DNA of 15,160 nt, taken from the NCBI GenBank assembly GCA_022776205.1, contig JALFIK010000144.1, forward strand, positions 1 through 15,160, given 5' to 3'. The notes under the pieces are model-generated. The model had not been told where the DNA came from and made no database searches. It saw only the letters and a program-made list of their open reading frames with translations. This DNA comes from Eubacterium sp. GTDB taxonomy: Bacteria; Bacillota; Clostridia; Lachnospirales; Lachnospiraceae. The translations under genes and the position numbers were made by a program. The number at the start of each line of letters is the position of its first letter. Positions within the stretch are counted from its first letter, which is position 1. Below are positions 6,060-13,098 of this stretch, piece after piece.

Positions 6060-8237
6060 CTATTTCACTTTCACTTTTACCACTTTGCTGTACTGGCCGT
6101 ATATTTTCTTTCCGGAAACATTTTTATAAGCCCGAACTTTGATATAGTAGGTTTTTTTCGAAGTCAGCGATTTTAACTGATAAACGGTTTTTGTTGTCGT
6201 CTTTGTTTTTGCATGTTTAAACTTCTTGTTGGAAGCATATTTCATTTGATAACCTGCTACTTTTTCCGATGATTTCTTAATCGTAACTTTAACTTTCTTT
6301 TTCCCGGTGCTTTTTACTGCCTTAATTTCCGCTTTTTTCGGAGCAGTTTCTTTTTTCACCTGAGTCGTTGTAGATACCTGTACTTTTTTCAGAGCTGCCT
6401 TTGCCTCAGCAAGAGCCCGGATTGCAGAAGACACTTCTTGTGTGGTTGCTTTTTTATCATTGTAAACCGCAACCGCTCCGTTTAAAGCAGCTTCAAAAAT
6501 CTGATAACTTTCTTTTGTATAAGCGGCCTTTTCTTTTTCTTCTTTTGCCTTTGCACTGTCAATGGCATTCTTTAATGAACTCTTATCGATATCCGCCTTC
6601 ATAATGGTGAAGGATTCATCAATTTTTTCATTGTTATCGGTGCGGTAGGTGTTAATAGTCAGTGTGTCATCGTCCACATCCACTACAGAATAGGTTGGAA
6701 CATCCTGCTGCCAGCGGTTTGCAATATATGTCTGCTTTCTAGGAACAAGGTCATAAAATTTACTTCCTGAAGCGGAGTTTGCCGTCATATAAAGGATTCC
6801 GTCCGGATTGAGTACGGCATTTCCTTCTTTTTTCACCTCTTCCACAGCATCGGCATCCATAATCTGATTCAGGTAATTCAGATAAGCCTGTTCATCAGGA
6901 TCTGTTGTGTCTTCTTTAATATTCGCCGGTGCAGTTGTAAGCATTTCTTTGCTGTCACCCACATCCAGATCTTTTTCGAGCTGTTCATCAAATGCATCGT
7001 CGGTATAAACGATCGTTTTTTCTCCATCTGAATAAAGCATTTTCGAGCGGGAATAAGCATGATCATGTCCGGTGAGTACAACATCAATATCGTTTTTCTC
7101 AAAAACAGGGACAAGCTGATATCTTAAATTGACGATTTCCGGCTCATTGGAATGTTCGGCAGATCCATAAATATCCTGATGAAGGGTTGCAATCCGCCAT
7201 TTACAATTCGGATTTTCCTGAATGGCCTTTTCAATAAATTGCTGATGTTCGGCCACATTGGTATCCTGAGTATTGAGCATCAGGAAAAGAGCATCTCCGT
7301 AAGTAAAGGAGTAGTCTCCGCCCACAATACCGTTTGATCCAAGTTCACTGACGTTGGCCGGATTAAAATGATAGGTGTAATTCGGGTTATCGGAATCATG
7401 ATTTCCCACAGTTGTGGCAACCGGGAGAGATTTCAGAATATCCGGGCTTAAATATCCGGCATATTCTACTTCACTGACGGAATAATCCTTCACTTTTTTG
7501 GCATTGGTCTGAATCTGGTCACCGGCAGATAAGACGAAGCTTGCCTGATCATCCGTCTGAGCCATCGCTTCTTCTAATGTGGTATTCCAGTTAAAGGAAT
7601 CACTGCGCACGGATTCAGACTGGGCAGTTTTAAAGCTGTTTTTCTTAATATCTTCAGGCTTTTTCGCCTTTTCCTCATTGGAAGAACCAATCTGCGGATC
7701 TCCGACAAAAATAAAGTGGAAGGATTTTGTATCTTTTGTCCGGTAAGCTTCCGGCTCGGTCCACATTCCGTCTTTTTCATAACTGTAATAATACGTGGTA
7801 TTTTCTTTTAATCCTTTGGCAGTCACCTTATTTGCCTTATAGGTTGCTCCCTCATCTTCCACATTTTCTACCGGATTTCCATTCACATCTTTTACATCTG
7901 TCTGGGTTGCGGTATAAATTTTTGCATTTCGTATGGATTTTCCTTTTCCGATTTTTAATTTCGGCACGCCTTCCTCTGCTTTGGAATACCATGCAAAATT
8001 TAACTCACTTGCGTCGCTTCCCGGGGAAAGTGCAATCTGTGTCCAGTCCGTCTTAATCTCTTCCCAGTCCTTTTGCCACTGATTCCAGTCACTTCCCAGA
8101 GCCATACTTCCCGCCATTGTCTCCGCCGGCATCTTGCCATCCGGTGCTGCTGCCGCCATGGACGGCACAACATTTGTCATAAGAATGGATGCAGTCAGTG
8201 CTCCGGTCAATATACTCTTCTTCCATTTTTTTCTCAT
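6060..8237 (-). CDS. Secreted purple-acid-phosphatase-like metallophosphoesterase with FIVAR and Fn3-like C-terminal domains
   Basis: This is a 725-residue exported protein. Residues 1-30 form a signal peptide (MRKKWKKS, hydrophobic core, then SMAAA). An N-terminal Fn3-like domain of the purple acid phosphatase type spans about 65-168. The calcineurin-like phosphoesterase domain spans about 172-400 with its metal-ligand motifs intact: GDPQ at 179-182, GDQ at 239-241, GNHD at 278-281, H353 in TLHQD, and GHDHAYSR at 390-397. A FIVAR-type three-helix segment (about 548-618) and a lysine-rich Fn3-like domain (about 637-725) follow. No LPxTG sorting motif or SLH repeats are seen; the basic tail may bind the wall. 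It probably hydrolyses phosphate esters outside the cell, though its substrate cannot be read. GGAGG lies 8 bases before the ATG. Pho-box-like repeats lie upstream, and a YibE/F gene follows directly. Confidence 0.92.
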   Translation of the reverse strand: MRKKWKKSILTGALTASILMTNVVPSMAAAAPDGKMPAETMAGSMALGSDWNQWQKDWEEIKTDWTQIALSPGSDASELNFAWYSKAEEGVPKLKIGKGKSIRNAKIYTATQTDVKDVNGNPVENVEDEGATYKANKVTAKGLKENTTYYYSYEKDGMWTEPEAYRTKDTKSFHFIFVGDPQIGSSNEEKAKKPEDIKKNSFKTAQSESVRSDSFNWNTTLEEAMAQTDDQASFVLSAGDQIQTNAKKVKDYSVSEVEYAGYLSPDILKSLPVATTVGNHDSDNPNYTYHFNPANVSELGSNGIVGGDYSFTYGDALFLMLNTQDTNVAEHQQFIEKAIQENPNCKWRIATLHQDIYGSAEHSNEPEIVNLRYQLVPVFEKNDIDVVLTGHDHAYSRSKMLYSDGEKTIVYTDDAFDEQLEKDLDVGDSKEMLTTAPANIKEDTTDPDEQAYLNYLNQIMDADAVEEVKKEGNAVLNPDGILYMTANSASGSKFYDLVPRKQTYIANRWQQDVPTYSVVDVDDDTLTINTYRTDNNEKIDESFTIMKADIDKSSLKNAIDSAKAKEEKEKAAYTKESYQIFEAALNGAVAVYNDKKATTQEVSSAIRALAEAKAALKKVQVSTTTQVKKETAPKKAEIKAVKSTGKKKVKVTIKKSSEKVAGYQMKYASNKKFKHAKTKTTTKTVYQLKSLTSKKTYYIKVRAYKNVSGKKIYGQYSKVVKVKVK

Positions 8238-8314
8238 AAATATTTCCTCCGTAATCAGACTTCCTTTGCAGCTTCCTTTTGTATTCCCTGTGGGCTGCTT
8301 TCTTATACGTCTTT

Positions 8315-8369
8315 ATTTTAAAGAGGAAATGTAAAAGATTCTACCGGGAAAATGTAATGCTCTGGTAAA
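8315..8369 (-). promoter_or_regulatory. Phosphatase promoter region with Pho-box-like direct repeats
   Basis: Reading the minus strand, TTTACC (8369-8364) and ATTACA (8358-8353) have starts 11 bases apart. TTTACA (8335-8330), a full match to the B. subtilis PhoP repeat TTHAYA, follows two turns further on. The intervening position (CCGGTA, 8347-8342) is a poor match. A -10-like TAAAAT (8320-8315) lies 9 bases after the last repeat, and no good sigma-A -35 is present. This layout resembles PhoP-activated promoters, but the repeats are imperfect. Confidence 0.4.
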
Positions 8370-8402
8370 AATTTGGAAAGTTTTATTCCTTAACCAGTCT
8401 TC

Positions 8403-9164
8403 TTAGTAATCTACTTTGATAAGACAAAGTCCCTGGGCCGGTGCCGTCGGACCAGCTTCTTTCCGGTCTTTTGCCTCAAGAATCCCTGCCACTTTTTCCG
8501 TCGGAAGTTTTCCCTTTCCTACTTCTAAAAGAGTTCCCACCATAATTCTTACCATGTTTTGTAGGAATCCGGTTCCATGAAAATCAAAATAGACAAAGCT
8601 TCCTTTTCTGGTAATTTCTATTTTATCCACAATGCGGACCGTGGATTTTTTCATTCTGGGATTTCCGCAGAAACTTTTATAGTCATTTTTCCCTTCCAGA
8701 AAGACGGCAGCCTTTTGCATCGTCTCTACATCCAGCCGGTTTTCCAGAACATTGACATACTTCCTCTGAAACACCGGCTTTACCGGACCGTCATAACAGG
8801 TATAACGGTAAAGCTTTCCCACCGCCTTGTAGCGGGCATGAAACCGCTCTGAGGCTTCTCTAACTTCTTTTACTGCAATATCGTCAGGCAGATATCGATT
8901 CATGTAATCCCGAATTTCTTCAGGGGTTCTCTCCCGTCCGCCTTTTTCTCTGTCAGAAGCATCAAATACCGCATTTGCCACCATGCCACGGGCATGAACA
9001 CCGGCGTCGGTACGTCCGGCGCCAATCACGTCAACAAATTCCCCACACATTCTGGTGAGGACATTTTCCAGCTTACCCTGGATCGTCTCCCGATCCGGCT
9101 GGTGCTCCCAGCCAAAGTATCGGCTCCCATCATAACAAATCGTCATTTTATAATTTTTCTTCAT
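8403..9164 (-). CDS. truA: tRNA pseudouridine(38-40) synthase
   Basis: TruA converts uridines 38, 39 and 40 of the anticodon arm of many tRNAs to pseudouridine in the cytoplasm. The 253-residue length is normal. The N-terminus MKKNYKMTICYDGSRYFGWE is typical. The catalytic aspartate is D53 in GAGRTDAGVHARG (48-60). The second half holds LYRYTCYDG (about 118-126), the substrate-handling region around FDFHGTGFLQNMVRIMVGTL (193-212), and the usual GLCLIKVDY end. The ATG at 9164 is preceded by GAGAGG at 8 bases. It lies 15 bases after an uncharacterised gene on the same strand and forms a two-gene unit with it. No strong terminator follows; a weak GGAA/TTCC hairpin with a T5 run lies just after the stop. 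Confidence 0.97.
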   Translation of the reverse strand: MKKNYKMTICYDGSRYFGWEHQPDRETIQGKLENVLTRMCGEFVDVIGAGRTDAGVHARGMVANAVFDASDREKGGRERTPEEIRDYMNRYLPDDIAVKEVREASERFHARYKAVGKLYRYTCYDGPVKPVFQRKYVNVLENRLDVETMQKAAVFLEGKNDYKSFCGNPRMKKSTVRIVDKIEITRKGSFVYFDFHGTGFLQNMVRIMVGTLLEVGKGKLPTEKVAGILEAKDRKEAGPTAPAQGLCLIKVDY

Positions 9165-9179
9165 ATTCTTTTCCTCTCT

Positions 9180-10061
9180 TTATCCACAAAGACAGATTGC
9201 AGAAAGCAGATAATTCACTTCCTGTCCCATGCCGGTCAAAAGATTACTTCCGTTTAAGCTGATTCCTTCCTCTTCTACATAATCTGCCGCTGTCACATTT
9301 TTCTCTCCGGTAAGCATCCGGGAGGTGGTACGTTCCGTCTTTTGCCTTTCTTTTTCTTCCATTTTCCTGATATAATGGCACACTTCTATATAAAATGCTT
9401 CCTGTACTTCCTCCGGAGTTCCCAGTCCCTGTTTTCCCACACGGTCCAGGAGTTCCCGTCCCACGCGAAGCGGTGTCGGTGCAATCACCGATAAAAGGCC
9501 GAGAACCGCTGCCATCTTTTTACCCTGCACAGAAATTCCCTTTTTGAGAAGTTCCAGATAGAGAGGAATCATCTTGGCAACTTCTGCCGGACTTCCGTCT
9601 GCCAGCATAATAATTGCAGTAAATAATTCCAGACTTTCCTTTTCTGAAAAAAGGCTGGCTGCCCCATTTCCCAACATGGGAAGACGCATGGCAAGTTCCT
9701 CCATCCCGTAATAAGAAGCGGCAAGAATCCCTCCTCCGATAAGATCCTGTCTTTGTCCCATCATCATGGTAAGACGTCTGGCAAGAGGTTCCACGGTCTC
9801 ATCCGGTTTCCCCGCAAAATAAACTGCCGTAAGGAAAAGTTCCTCCCCCGGGACAAATCCTTCCCTGCATAACTGTTCATATTCTTTTTTTATTTTTTTT
9901 ACATCTATTTCCCCTTCGCGGTCCAAAAGAAGAGCGTATGTTTGAATTTCCTTCGAAATTCCGGGAATTTCCCCTATTTCTTCATTTAAAATCTGATTTC
10001 TTTCTTCCTGTGTAATCGTTCGAAATCTCCAGTCAAAAAAATCCTCCTCCAGTTTATTCAT
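9180..10061 (-). CDS. Uncharacterised 293-residue helical protein upstream of truA (possibly DUF4003-like)
   Basis: I do not recognise this protein with certainty. It is 293 residues, soluble, and predicted mostly alpha-helical, with no signal peptide, membrane segment or obvious catalytic motif. The middle (about 70-210) has repeated helical pairs, for example FLTAVYFAGKPDETVEPLAR and ELFTAIIMLADGSPAEVAKM. A charged stretch (KMEEKERQKTERTTSRM) is near 233-249, and the hydrophobic end is NYLLSAICLCG. The pattern of counting-type helices recalls DUF4003 proteins, whose function is unknown; that assignment is tentative. The ATG at 10061 has GGGAG five bases before it and is preferred over an upstream ATG at 10112. 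The gene is divergent from spoVAC, and truA follows 15 bases after it. Runs of seven and eight A residues encode VKKIKKE. Confidence 0.75.
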   Translation of the reverse strand: MNKLEEDFFDWRFRTITQEERNQILNEEIGEIPGISKEIQTYALLLDREGEIDVKKIKKEYEQLCREGFVPGEELFLTAVYFAGKPDETVEPLARRLTMMMGQRQDLIGGGILAASYYGMEELAMRLPMLGNGAASLFSEKESLELFTAIIMLADGSPAEVAKMIPLYLELLKKGISVQGKKMAAVLGLLSVIAPTPLRVGRELLDRVGKQGLGTPEEVQEAFYIEVCHYIRKMEEKERQKTERTTSRMLTGEKNVTAADYVEEEGISLNGSNLLTGMGQEVNYLLSAICLCG

Positions 10062-10126
10062 CTTTCTCCCACCTTTCCCATATTGTCTCTGTTTCAGAAT
10101 ACAGTGTATCATAAATCACGGCCTTT

Positions 10127-10142
10127 CGGGAATAAATTCCCG
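10127..10142. repeat. Perfect inverted repeat overlapping the spoVAC -35 region
   Basis: CGGGAA-TAAA-TTCCCG has 6-bp arms around a 4-base centre. It covers the proposed -35 of spoVAC (GAATA, 10130-10134) and sits in the divergent spacer before the 10061 gene start. It could be an operator for a regulator acting on either gene. Confidence 0.45.
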
Positions 10143-10159
10143 TATCTACTGTTATACTA
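10130..10159 (+). promoter_or_regulatory. Sigma-G-like promoter for spoVAC
   Basis: GAATA (10130-10134) and TATACTA (10153-10159) are separated by 18 bases. The B. subtilis sigma-G consensus is about GHATR, 17-18 bases, CATWHTA, so only the first base of the -10 differs. Transcription would begin about 40 bases before the ATG at 10206. The -10 could also be read as a sigma-A TATACT, but the matching -35 (TTCCCG) is poor. Confidence 0.45.
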
Positions 10160-10205
10160 TCTCTTGAAAACGATTGAGAAATTCCGAGAAACGGAGGTAA
10201 TTTTT

Positions 10206-10667
10206 ATGAAAAAGGAACCGACAAAACAGGAATATGCACAGACCGTCAAAGAATTCACCCCGAAATTCAGCTGTTTTAGAAACTGCTGGCATGCATTTGT
10301 ATCCGGAGGTGCCATCTGTCTTCTCGGGGAAATCATCCGTCAGGTTTCTCTGCATACCTTTCATATGAGCCAGGAAAATGCCTACATCACCGTGAGCATC
10401 TGTCTTGTAGCACTGAGTGTTCTCCTCACCGGTTTTCAGGTTTATGAGCCTTTGGCAAAATGGTGCGGAGCCGGCACCCTTGTTCCAATTACAGGTTTTG
10501 CCAACTCGGTTGCCTCTCCTGCTATTGAATACCAGAAAGAAGGACAGGTTTTCGGCATCGGTGTCAAAATTTTTACCATTGCCGGACCGGTTATATTATA
10601 CGGGGTATTTACCAGCTGGGTTGTGGGTCTTATCTACTGGATACTGAAGATGATGAACTTATTATAA
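10206..10667 (+). CDS. spoVAC: Stage V sporulation protein AC (SpoVA channel component)
   Basis: SpoVAC is an inner-forespore-membrane protein of the SpoVA complex, which imports dipicolinic acid during spore formation and releases it in germination. In B. subtilis it behaves as a mechanosensitive channel. The product is 153 residues, close to the B. subtilis protein (about 150). A soluble head of about 27 residues is followed by hydrophobic segments near 29-48, 59-78 and 117-147. The family block GAGTLVPITGFANSVASPAI (88-107) is plain. The start at 10206 has GGAGG 8 bases upstream; an earlier in-frame ATG at 10083 lacks one. It is the only clear plus-strand gene here. It faces spoVAB rather than following it, and no spoVAD or spoVAE comes after it. 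A strong terminator closes it. Confidence 0.93.
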   Translation: MKKEPTKQEYAQTVKEFTPKFSCFRNCWHAFVSGGAICLLGEIIRQVSLHTFHMSQENAYITVSICLVALSVLLTGFQVYEPLAKWCGAGTLVPITGFANSVASPAIEYQKEGQVFGIGVKIFTIAGPVILYGVFTSWVVGLIYWILKMMNLL

Positions 10668-10737
10668 AAAAGGGCTCTGGATATAAAATTATACAAAAGA
10701 ATTATAAAAAGTAAGTAAATTCTACTGAAAATGCGCA

Positions 10738-10795
10738 AAGAAAAGACATCTGCAGTTACGGCTAGATAGCCATGACTACAGATGTCTCTTTTCTA
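10738..10795. terminator. Long bidirectional terminator between convergent spoVAC and spoVAB
   Basis: AGACATCTG (10744-10752) pairs perfectly with CAGATGTCT (10779-10787). Inside it AGT/ACT and GGCT/AGCC pair further, with an AGAT loop, giving a hairpin of 44 bases. A CTTTTCTATTTG run follows on the plus strand, and CTTTTCTTTG follows on the minus strand. It can therefore end transcripts from both spoVAC and spoVAB. The rest of the 152-base gap is AT-rich and holds nothing else I can name. Confidence 0.8.
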
Positions 10796-10819
10796 TTTGT
10801 ATTTACAGTATCAATAAAT

Positions 10820-11260
10820 TTATTTAAAATAATTCAGAATATACAATTGCAGCAGACAGCCGATACACTTTCCCACGGCTGCCGCCTTTACCATATAGGG
10901 AAATCCTTTCCGCAGTTTCATTCGCCGGGAAAAGATTGGAATAATATTGACGACTTCTGCCAGTGCGCCGGCCAGACAGCCGACAAAAATCCCGGTAAAA
11001 AATCCTCCGGAAAGAATTAATAAATGGGACAAAAACCGCCCAATCCAGGTAAGTTTCAAAGAATAAAGGGAAAGAATATTACAAAGGATCAATCCAAGCA
11101 TCATACTGTCTTCGTAAAGCATGATCGCATCTGCCGTTTTTGTGATACCTGCCAGTCTTGTGACAATTCCAATCAGGCTGATAAATGCGACAAATCCGCC
11201 GGCAACCGCAATTCCCGCACCAAAGGCCGTCCATGCCAATAGTATTTTATTGATCCACAT
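10820..11260 (-). CDS. spoVAB: Stage V sporulation protein AB
   Basis: SpoVAB is a membrane component of the SpoVA set expressed in the forespore; its exact task in dipicolinic acid movement is not settled. The 146-residue product is close to the 141 of B. subtilis. Five hydrophobic segments are visible (near 5-32, 53-68, 76-98, 98-109 and 123-142). Family features are AGGFVAFISLIGIVTRLAGI at about 20-39, LAGALAEVVNIIPIFSRR at about 96-113, and GKCIG near 130. The ATG at 11260 is preceded by GAGAGG at six bases and overlaps the end of spoVAA by 14 bases, indicating coupled translation. An ATG at 11290 would add ten residues unlike the family. The gene is the last of its unit and ends at the shared terminator facing spoVAC. 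Confidence 0.9.
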   Translation of the reverse strand: MWINKILLAWTAFGAGIAVAGGFVAFISLIGIVTRLAGITKTADAIMLYEDSMMLGLILCNILSLYSLKLTWIGRFLSHLLILSGGFFTGIFVGCLAGALAEVVNIIPIFSRRMKLRKGFPYMVKAAAVGKCIGCLLQLYILNYFK

Positions 11261-11885
11261 CCAGTTCCTCTCCTTTCCGTGAGGCACCAAGCAGAAAAGT
11301 CTGATTCACATTTTGTTCATAAAGACGCATCTGTACCTGAATGGGTGTGGGCTCGTTTGTCACTCTTTTCCCCGGTGTGTGATTAAAGAATAAGAAAATG
11401 CCGACGGATAATCCAATGGAATAAAATAACTCCACAAAAGTAGTTCCCTTCGGTTTTTTCCCGAGAAATGCCCGGTAGAGCTGGGAGAAGACTTTTGAAA
11501 TATCCACATCATTGTTGTATCCCATCACGGTAATACCTGCCCCAAAAAAACAGGTGGCACAGATCAGAAGGATTTTTATCCTTTGTTTCCATATGGAATG
11601 AGCCAGATCCGGTGCCTTATAATATACAGCCATGTCCGGCTCCCCCACATTCCGAATCTCTCCTTCCGGAATCTCCTGCGCAATCTTTTTTACAAGATAA
11701 AGAATCGAAAGAAAGATCCGCCCTTCCTTTTCCTTTTCTTCAAATTCATAAACGACAATCCGGCGGACTTTTTCCTCTACTTTTCCATTTTGGCAGTAAA
11801 CAGATGCAATATCTCCAATATGAATAACCGGATTATTTTCATACACACTTTGTTCTGCCTTTATATAAATTACAGGATCTCCCAT
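11247..11885 (-). CDS. spoVAA: Stage V sporulation protein AA
   Basis: SpoVAA is a forespore membrane protein of the SpoVA complex. The 212-residue product (B. subtilis about 206) has a cytoplasmic domain of about 100 residues that starts MGDPVIYIKAEQSV and includes PVIHIGDIASVYC (about 19-31). Two membrane segments follow at about 103-122 and 151-168. The family end YSIGLSVGIFLFFNH (about 155-169) then NEPTPIQVQMRLYE closely resembles the B. subtilis protein. The start at 11885 has AAGGAAGG 9 bases upstream; an ATG at 11912 lacks a binding site and would lie at the very start of a transcript from the sigma-G-like promoter. It follows sigF after 60 bases and overlaps spoVAB. The spoIIA-then-spoVA arrangement also exists in B. 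subtilis. Confidence 0.9.
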   Translation of the reverse strand: MGDPVIYIKAEQSVYENNPVIHIGDIASVYCQNGKVEEKVRRIVVYEFEEKEKEGRIFLSILYLVKKIAQEIPEGEIRNVGEPDMAVYYKAPDLAHSIWKQRIKILLICATCFFGAGITVMGYNNDVDISKVFSQLYRAFLGKKPKGTTFVELFYSIGLSVGIFLFFNHTPGKRVTNEPTPIQVQMRLYEQNVNQTFLLGASRKGEELDVDQ

Positions 11886-11922
11886 GGATTTTTTCCTTCC
11901 TTTTTTCATCATAAATTAAAAA

Positions 11923-11951
11923 AAGTATGTGTAATTCCAACTGTTTTATTC
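11923..11951 (-). promoter_or_regulatory. Sigma-G-like promoter between sigF and spoVAA
   Basis: On the minus strand GAATA (11951-11947, overlapping the sigF stop) and CATACTT (11929-11923) are 17 bases apart. This matches the sigma-G consensus (GHATR, 17-18 bases, CATWHTA) at all but the last base. Transcription would begin near 11916, about 30 bases before the spoVAA start at 11885. There is no terminator between sigF and spoVAA, so readthrough from spoIIA is also possible. Confidence 0.5.
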
Positions 11952-12656
11952 TCCCCGAAGTTTCTTTAATATCTTTTTTTCCATTCTGGAAACCTGCACC
12001 TGTGAAATACCGAGTGCCGATGCAATTACTGCCTGGGTCTTATTTTCAAAATAACGCATTTCAATCAGTTTTCTTTCTTCCGGCGCCAGGGTGGAAAGAA
12101 GCTCTTCAATATACAAACTGTTATCTGCCCGGGCAATCGGATCTTCCTTCTGTTCAATTTTATCCTCCAGATGAATCTCGTCCCCGTCTCCCTGATAGAT
12201 GACCTGATGAAGAGAACAGATCTCCTGGCCTGATTCCATCGCCACAATGATTTCATCTTCATCAATCTGGAGAGTTGCCGCGATTTCTCCGATTGTCGGT
12301 TCTCTATGCCAGATTTTCTCATAATTTTCTGTTTCTCTCTTCACTTTATAATTGATTTCTTTTAAGCTTCGGCTAACCTTTATCATTCCGTCATCACGCA
12401 GAAATCTACGTATTTCTCCCATAATAAGAGGTACCGCATAGGTAGAAAAGCGGACGTTTCTATCCAGCTCAAAATTATCAATACATTTTAAAAGCCCTAT
12501 ATTTCCTATCTGAAACAAATCCTCCTTCTCATATCCTCTTCCCTGGAAACGTTTTACCACACTCCAGATCAGTCCTGCGTTTTCCTGCACCAGTATGGAC
12601 CGGGCTTCTTTATCCCCTTCTTTTGCCTGTCGTAAAAGCTCAAAGGTCCGATCCAC
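11946..12656 (-). CDS. sigF: RNA polymerase sporulation sigma factor F
   Basis: Sigma-F is the first forespore-specific sigma factor and turns on early forespore genes including sigG. The 236-residue product has region 2 at about 27-97 (ENAGLIWSVVKRF, EDLFQIGNIGLLKCIDNFEL and RFSTYAVPLIMGEIRRFLRD). Region 3 is at about 105-175, and a region 4 helix-turn-helix at about 185-235 (LSTLAPEERKLIEMRYFENK, then ISQVQVSRMEKK). It could be confused with the paralogue sigma-G by sequence alone; position directly after spoIIAB settles it as sigma-F. The start is a GTG at 12656 with AGGAGG six bases upstream, inside the spoIIAB reading frame, giving a 17-base overlap. Activity is held by SpoIIAB and released through SpoIIAA. 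Confidence 0.95.
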   Translation of the reverse strand: MDRTFELLRQAKEGDKEARSILVQENAGLIWSVVKRFQGRGYEKEDLFQIGNIGLLKCIDNFELDRNVRFSTYAVPLIMGEIRRFLRDDGMIKVSRSLKEINYKVKRETENYEKIWHREPTIGEIAATLQIDEDEIIVAMESGQEICSLHQVIYQGDGDEIHLEDKIEQKEDPIARADNSLYIEELLSTLAPEERKLIEMRYFENKTQAVIASALGISQVQVSRMEKKILKKLRGE

Positions 12657-13098
12657 CTTCGTCCTCCTTTCCCATCATTTTTATGATTTTTACTACGGTT
12701 CCCTTCCCCGGTTCACTGGTAACATCGAGACTGTCGGAAAAGGCCTCCATAAAAGTAAATCCCATACCGGAATGTTCCTGATCCTCAGAAGTGGTATAAA
12801 GAGGTTCCATGGAACGGGCAACATCCAAAATACCTACACCATAGTCTTTCACGGTTATGTAGACGGTCTGTCCCTCTCTTTTCAGATAAAGTTCAATGTC
12901 TCCACTCCCGTGAGGATAGGCATGAATAATGGCATTCGTTACCGCTTCCGATACTACTGTCTTTAAATCAGACAGTTCTTCCATGGTAGGATCTGTTTCT
13001 GCGGCAAATACCGCTGCCGTTGTACGACTTATTTTTTCATTTTCCGGAAGGTTTTTAAAAATCATCCGAATACTGTTATTTTCTGTCTCCCGATTCAT
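12640..13098 (-). CDS. spoIIAB: Anti-sigma-F factor and SpoIIAA serine kinase
   Basis: SpoIIAB binds and inactivates sigma-F, and phosphorylates SpoIIAA using ATP. The 152-residue GHKL-fold protein shows the N box SEAVTNAIIHAY (50-61), the G1 box DYGVGI (85-90) and the ATP-lid G2 motif GMGFTFM (111-117). The core DPTMEELSDLKTVVSEAVTN (36-55) is nearly identical in style to the B. subtilis protein, whose length is 146. The ATG at 13098 overlaps the spoIIAA stop by four bases (ATGA), and AAGGAGG lies seven bases upstream. The 3' end overlaps sigF. These tight overlaps are typical of the locus and help keep kinase, partner and sigma factor in balance. A short acidic tail (GKEDEGGSDL) extends past the usual end. 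Confidence 0.97.
   Translation of the reverse strand: MNRETENNSIRMIFKNLPENEKISRTTAAVFAAETDPTMEELSDLKTVVSEAVTNAIIHAYPHGSGDIELYLKREGQTVYITVKDYGVGILDVARSMEPLYTTSEDQEHSGMGFTFMEAFSDSLDVTSEPGKGTVVKIIKMMGKEDEGGSDL

Noticed and set aside
7727..8334. Plus-strand reading frames opposite the phosphatase N-terminus
   Set aside because: They overlap a well-supported gene and encode leucine/histidine-rich products with no recognisable family features or translation signals.
8362..8397. CTGGT/ACCAG and GGAA/TTCC hairpins after truA as a terminator
   Set aside because: The outer stem has no U-run and the inner stem is only 4 bp; it is too weak to call, and the area overlaps the phosphatase control region.
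9884..9900. Adjacent runs of seven and eight A residues in the 293-residue gene, as a phase-variation tract
   Set aside because: Lysine codons in an AT-rich genome give such runs by chance; the frame is intact and no variation can be seen from one sequence.
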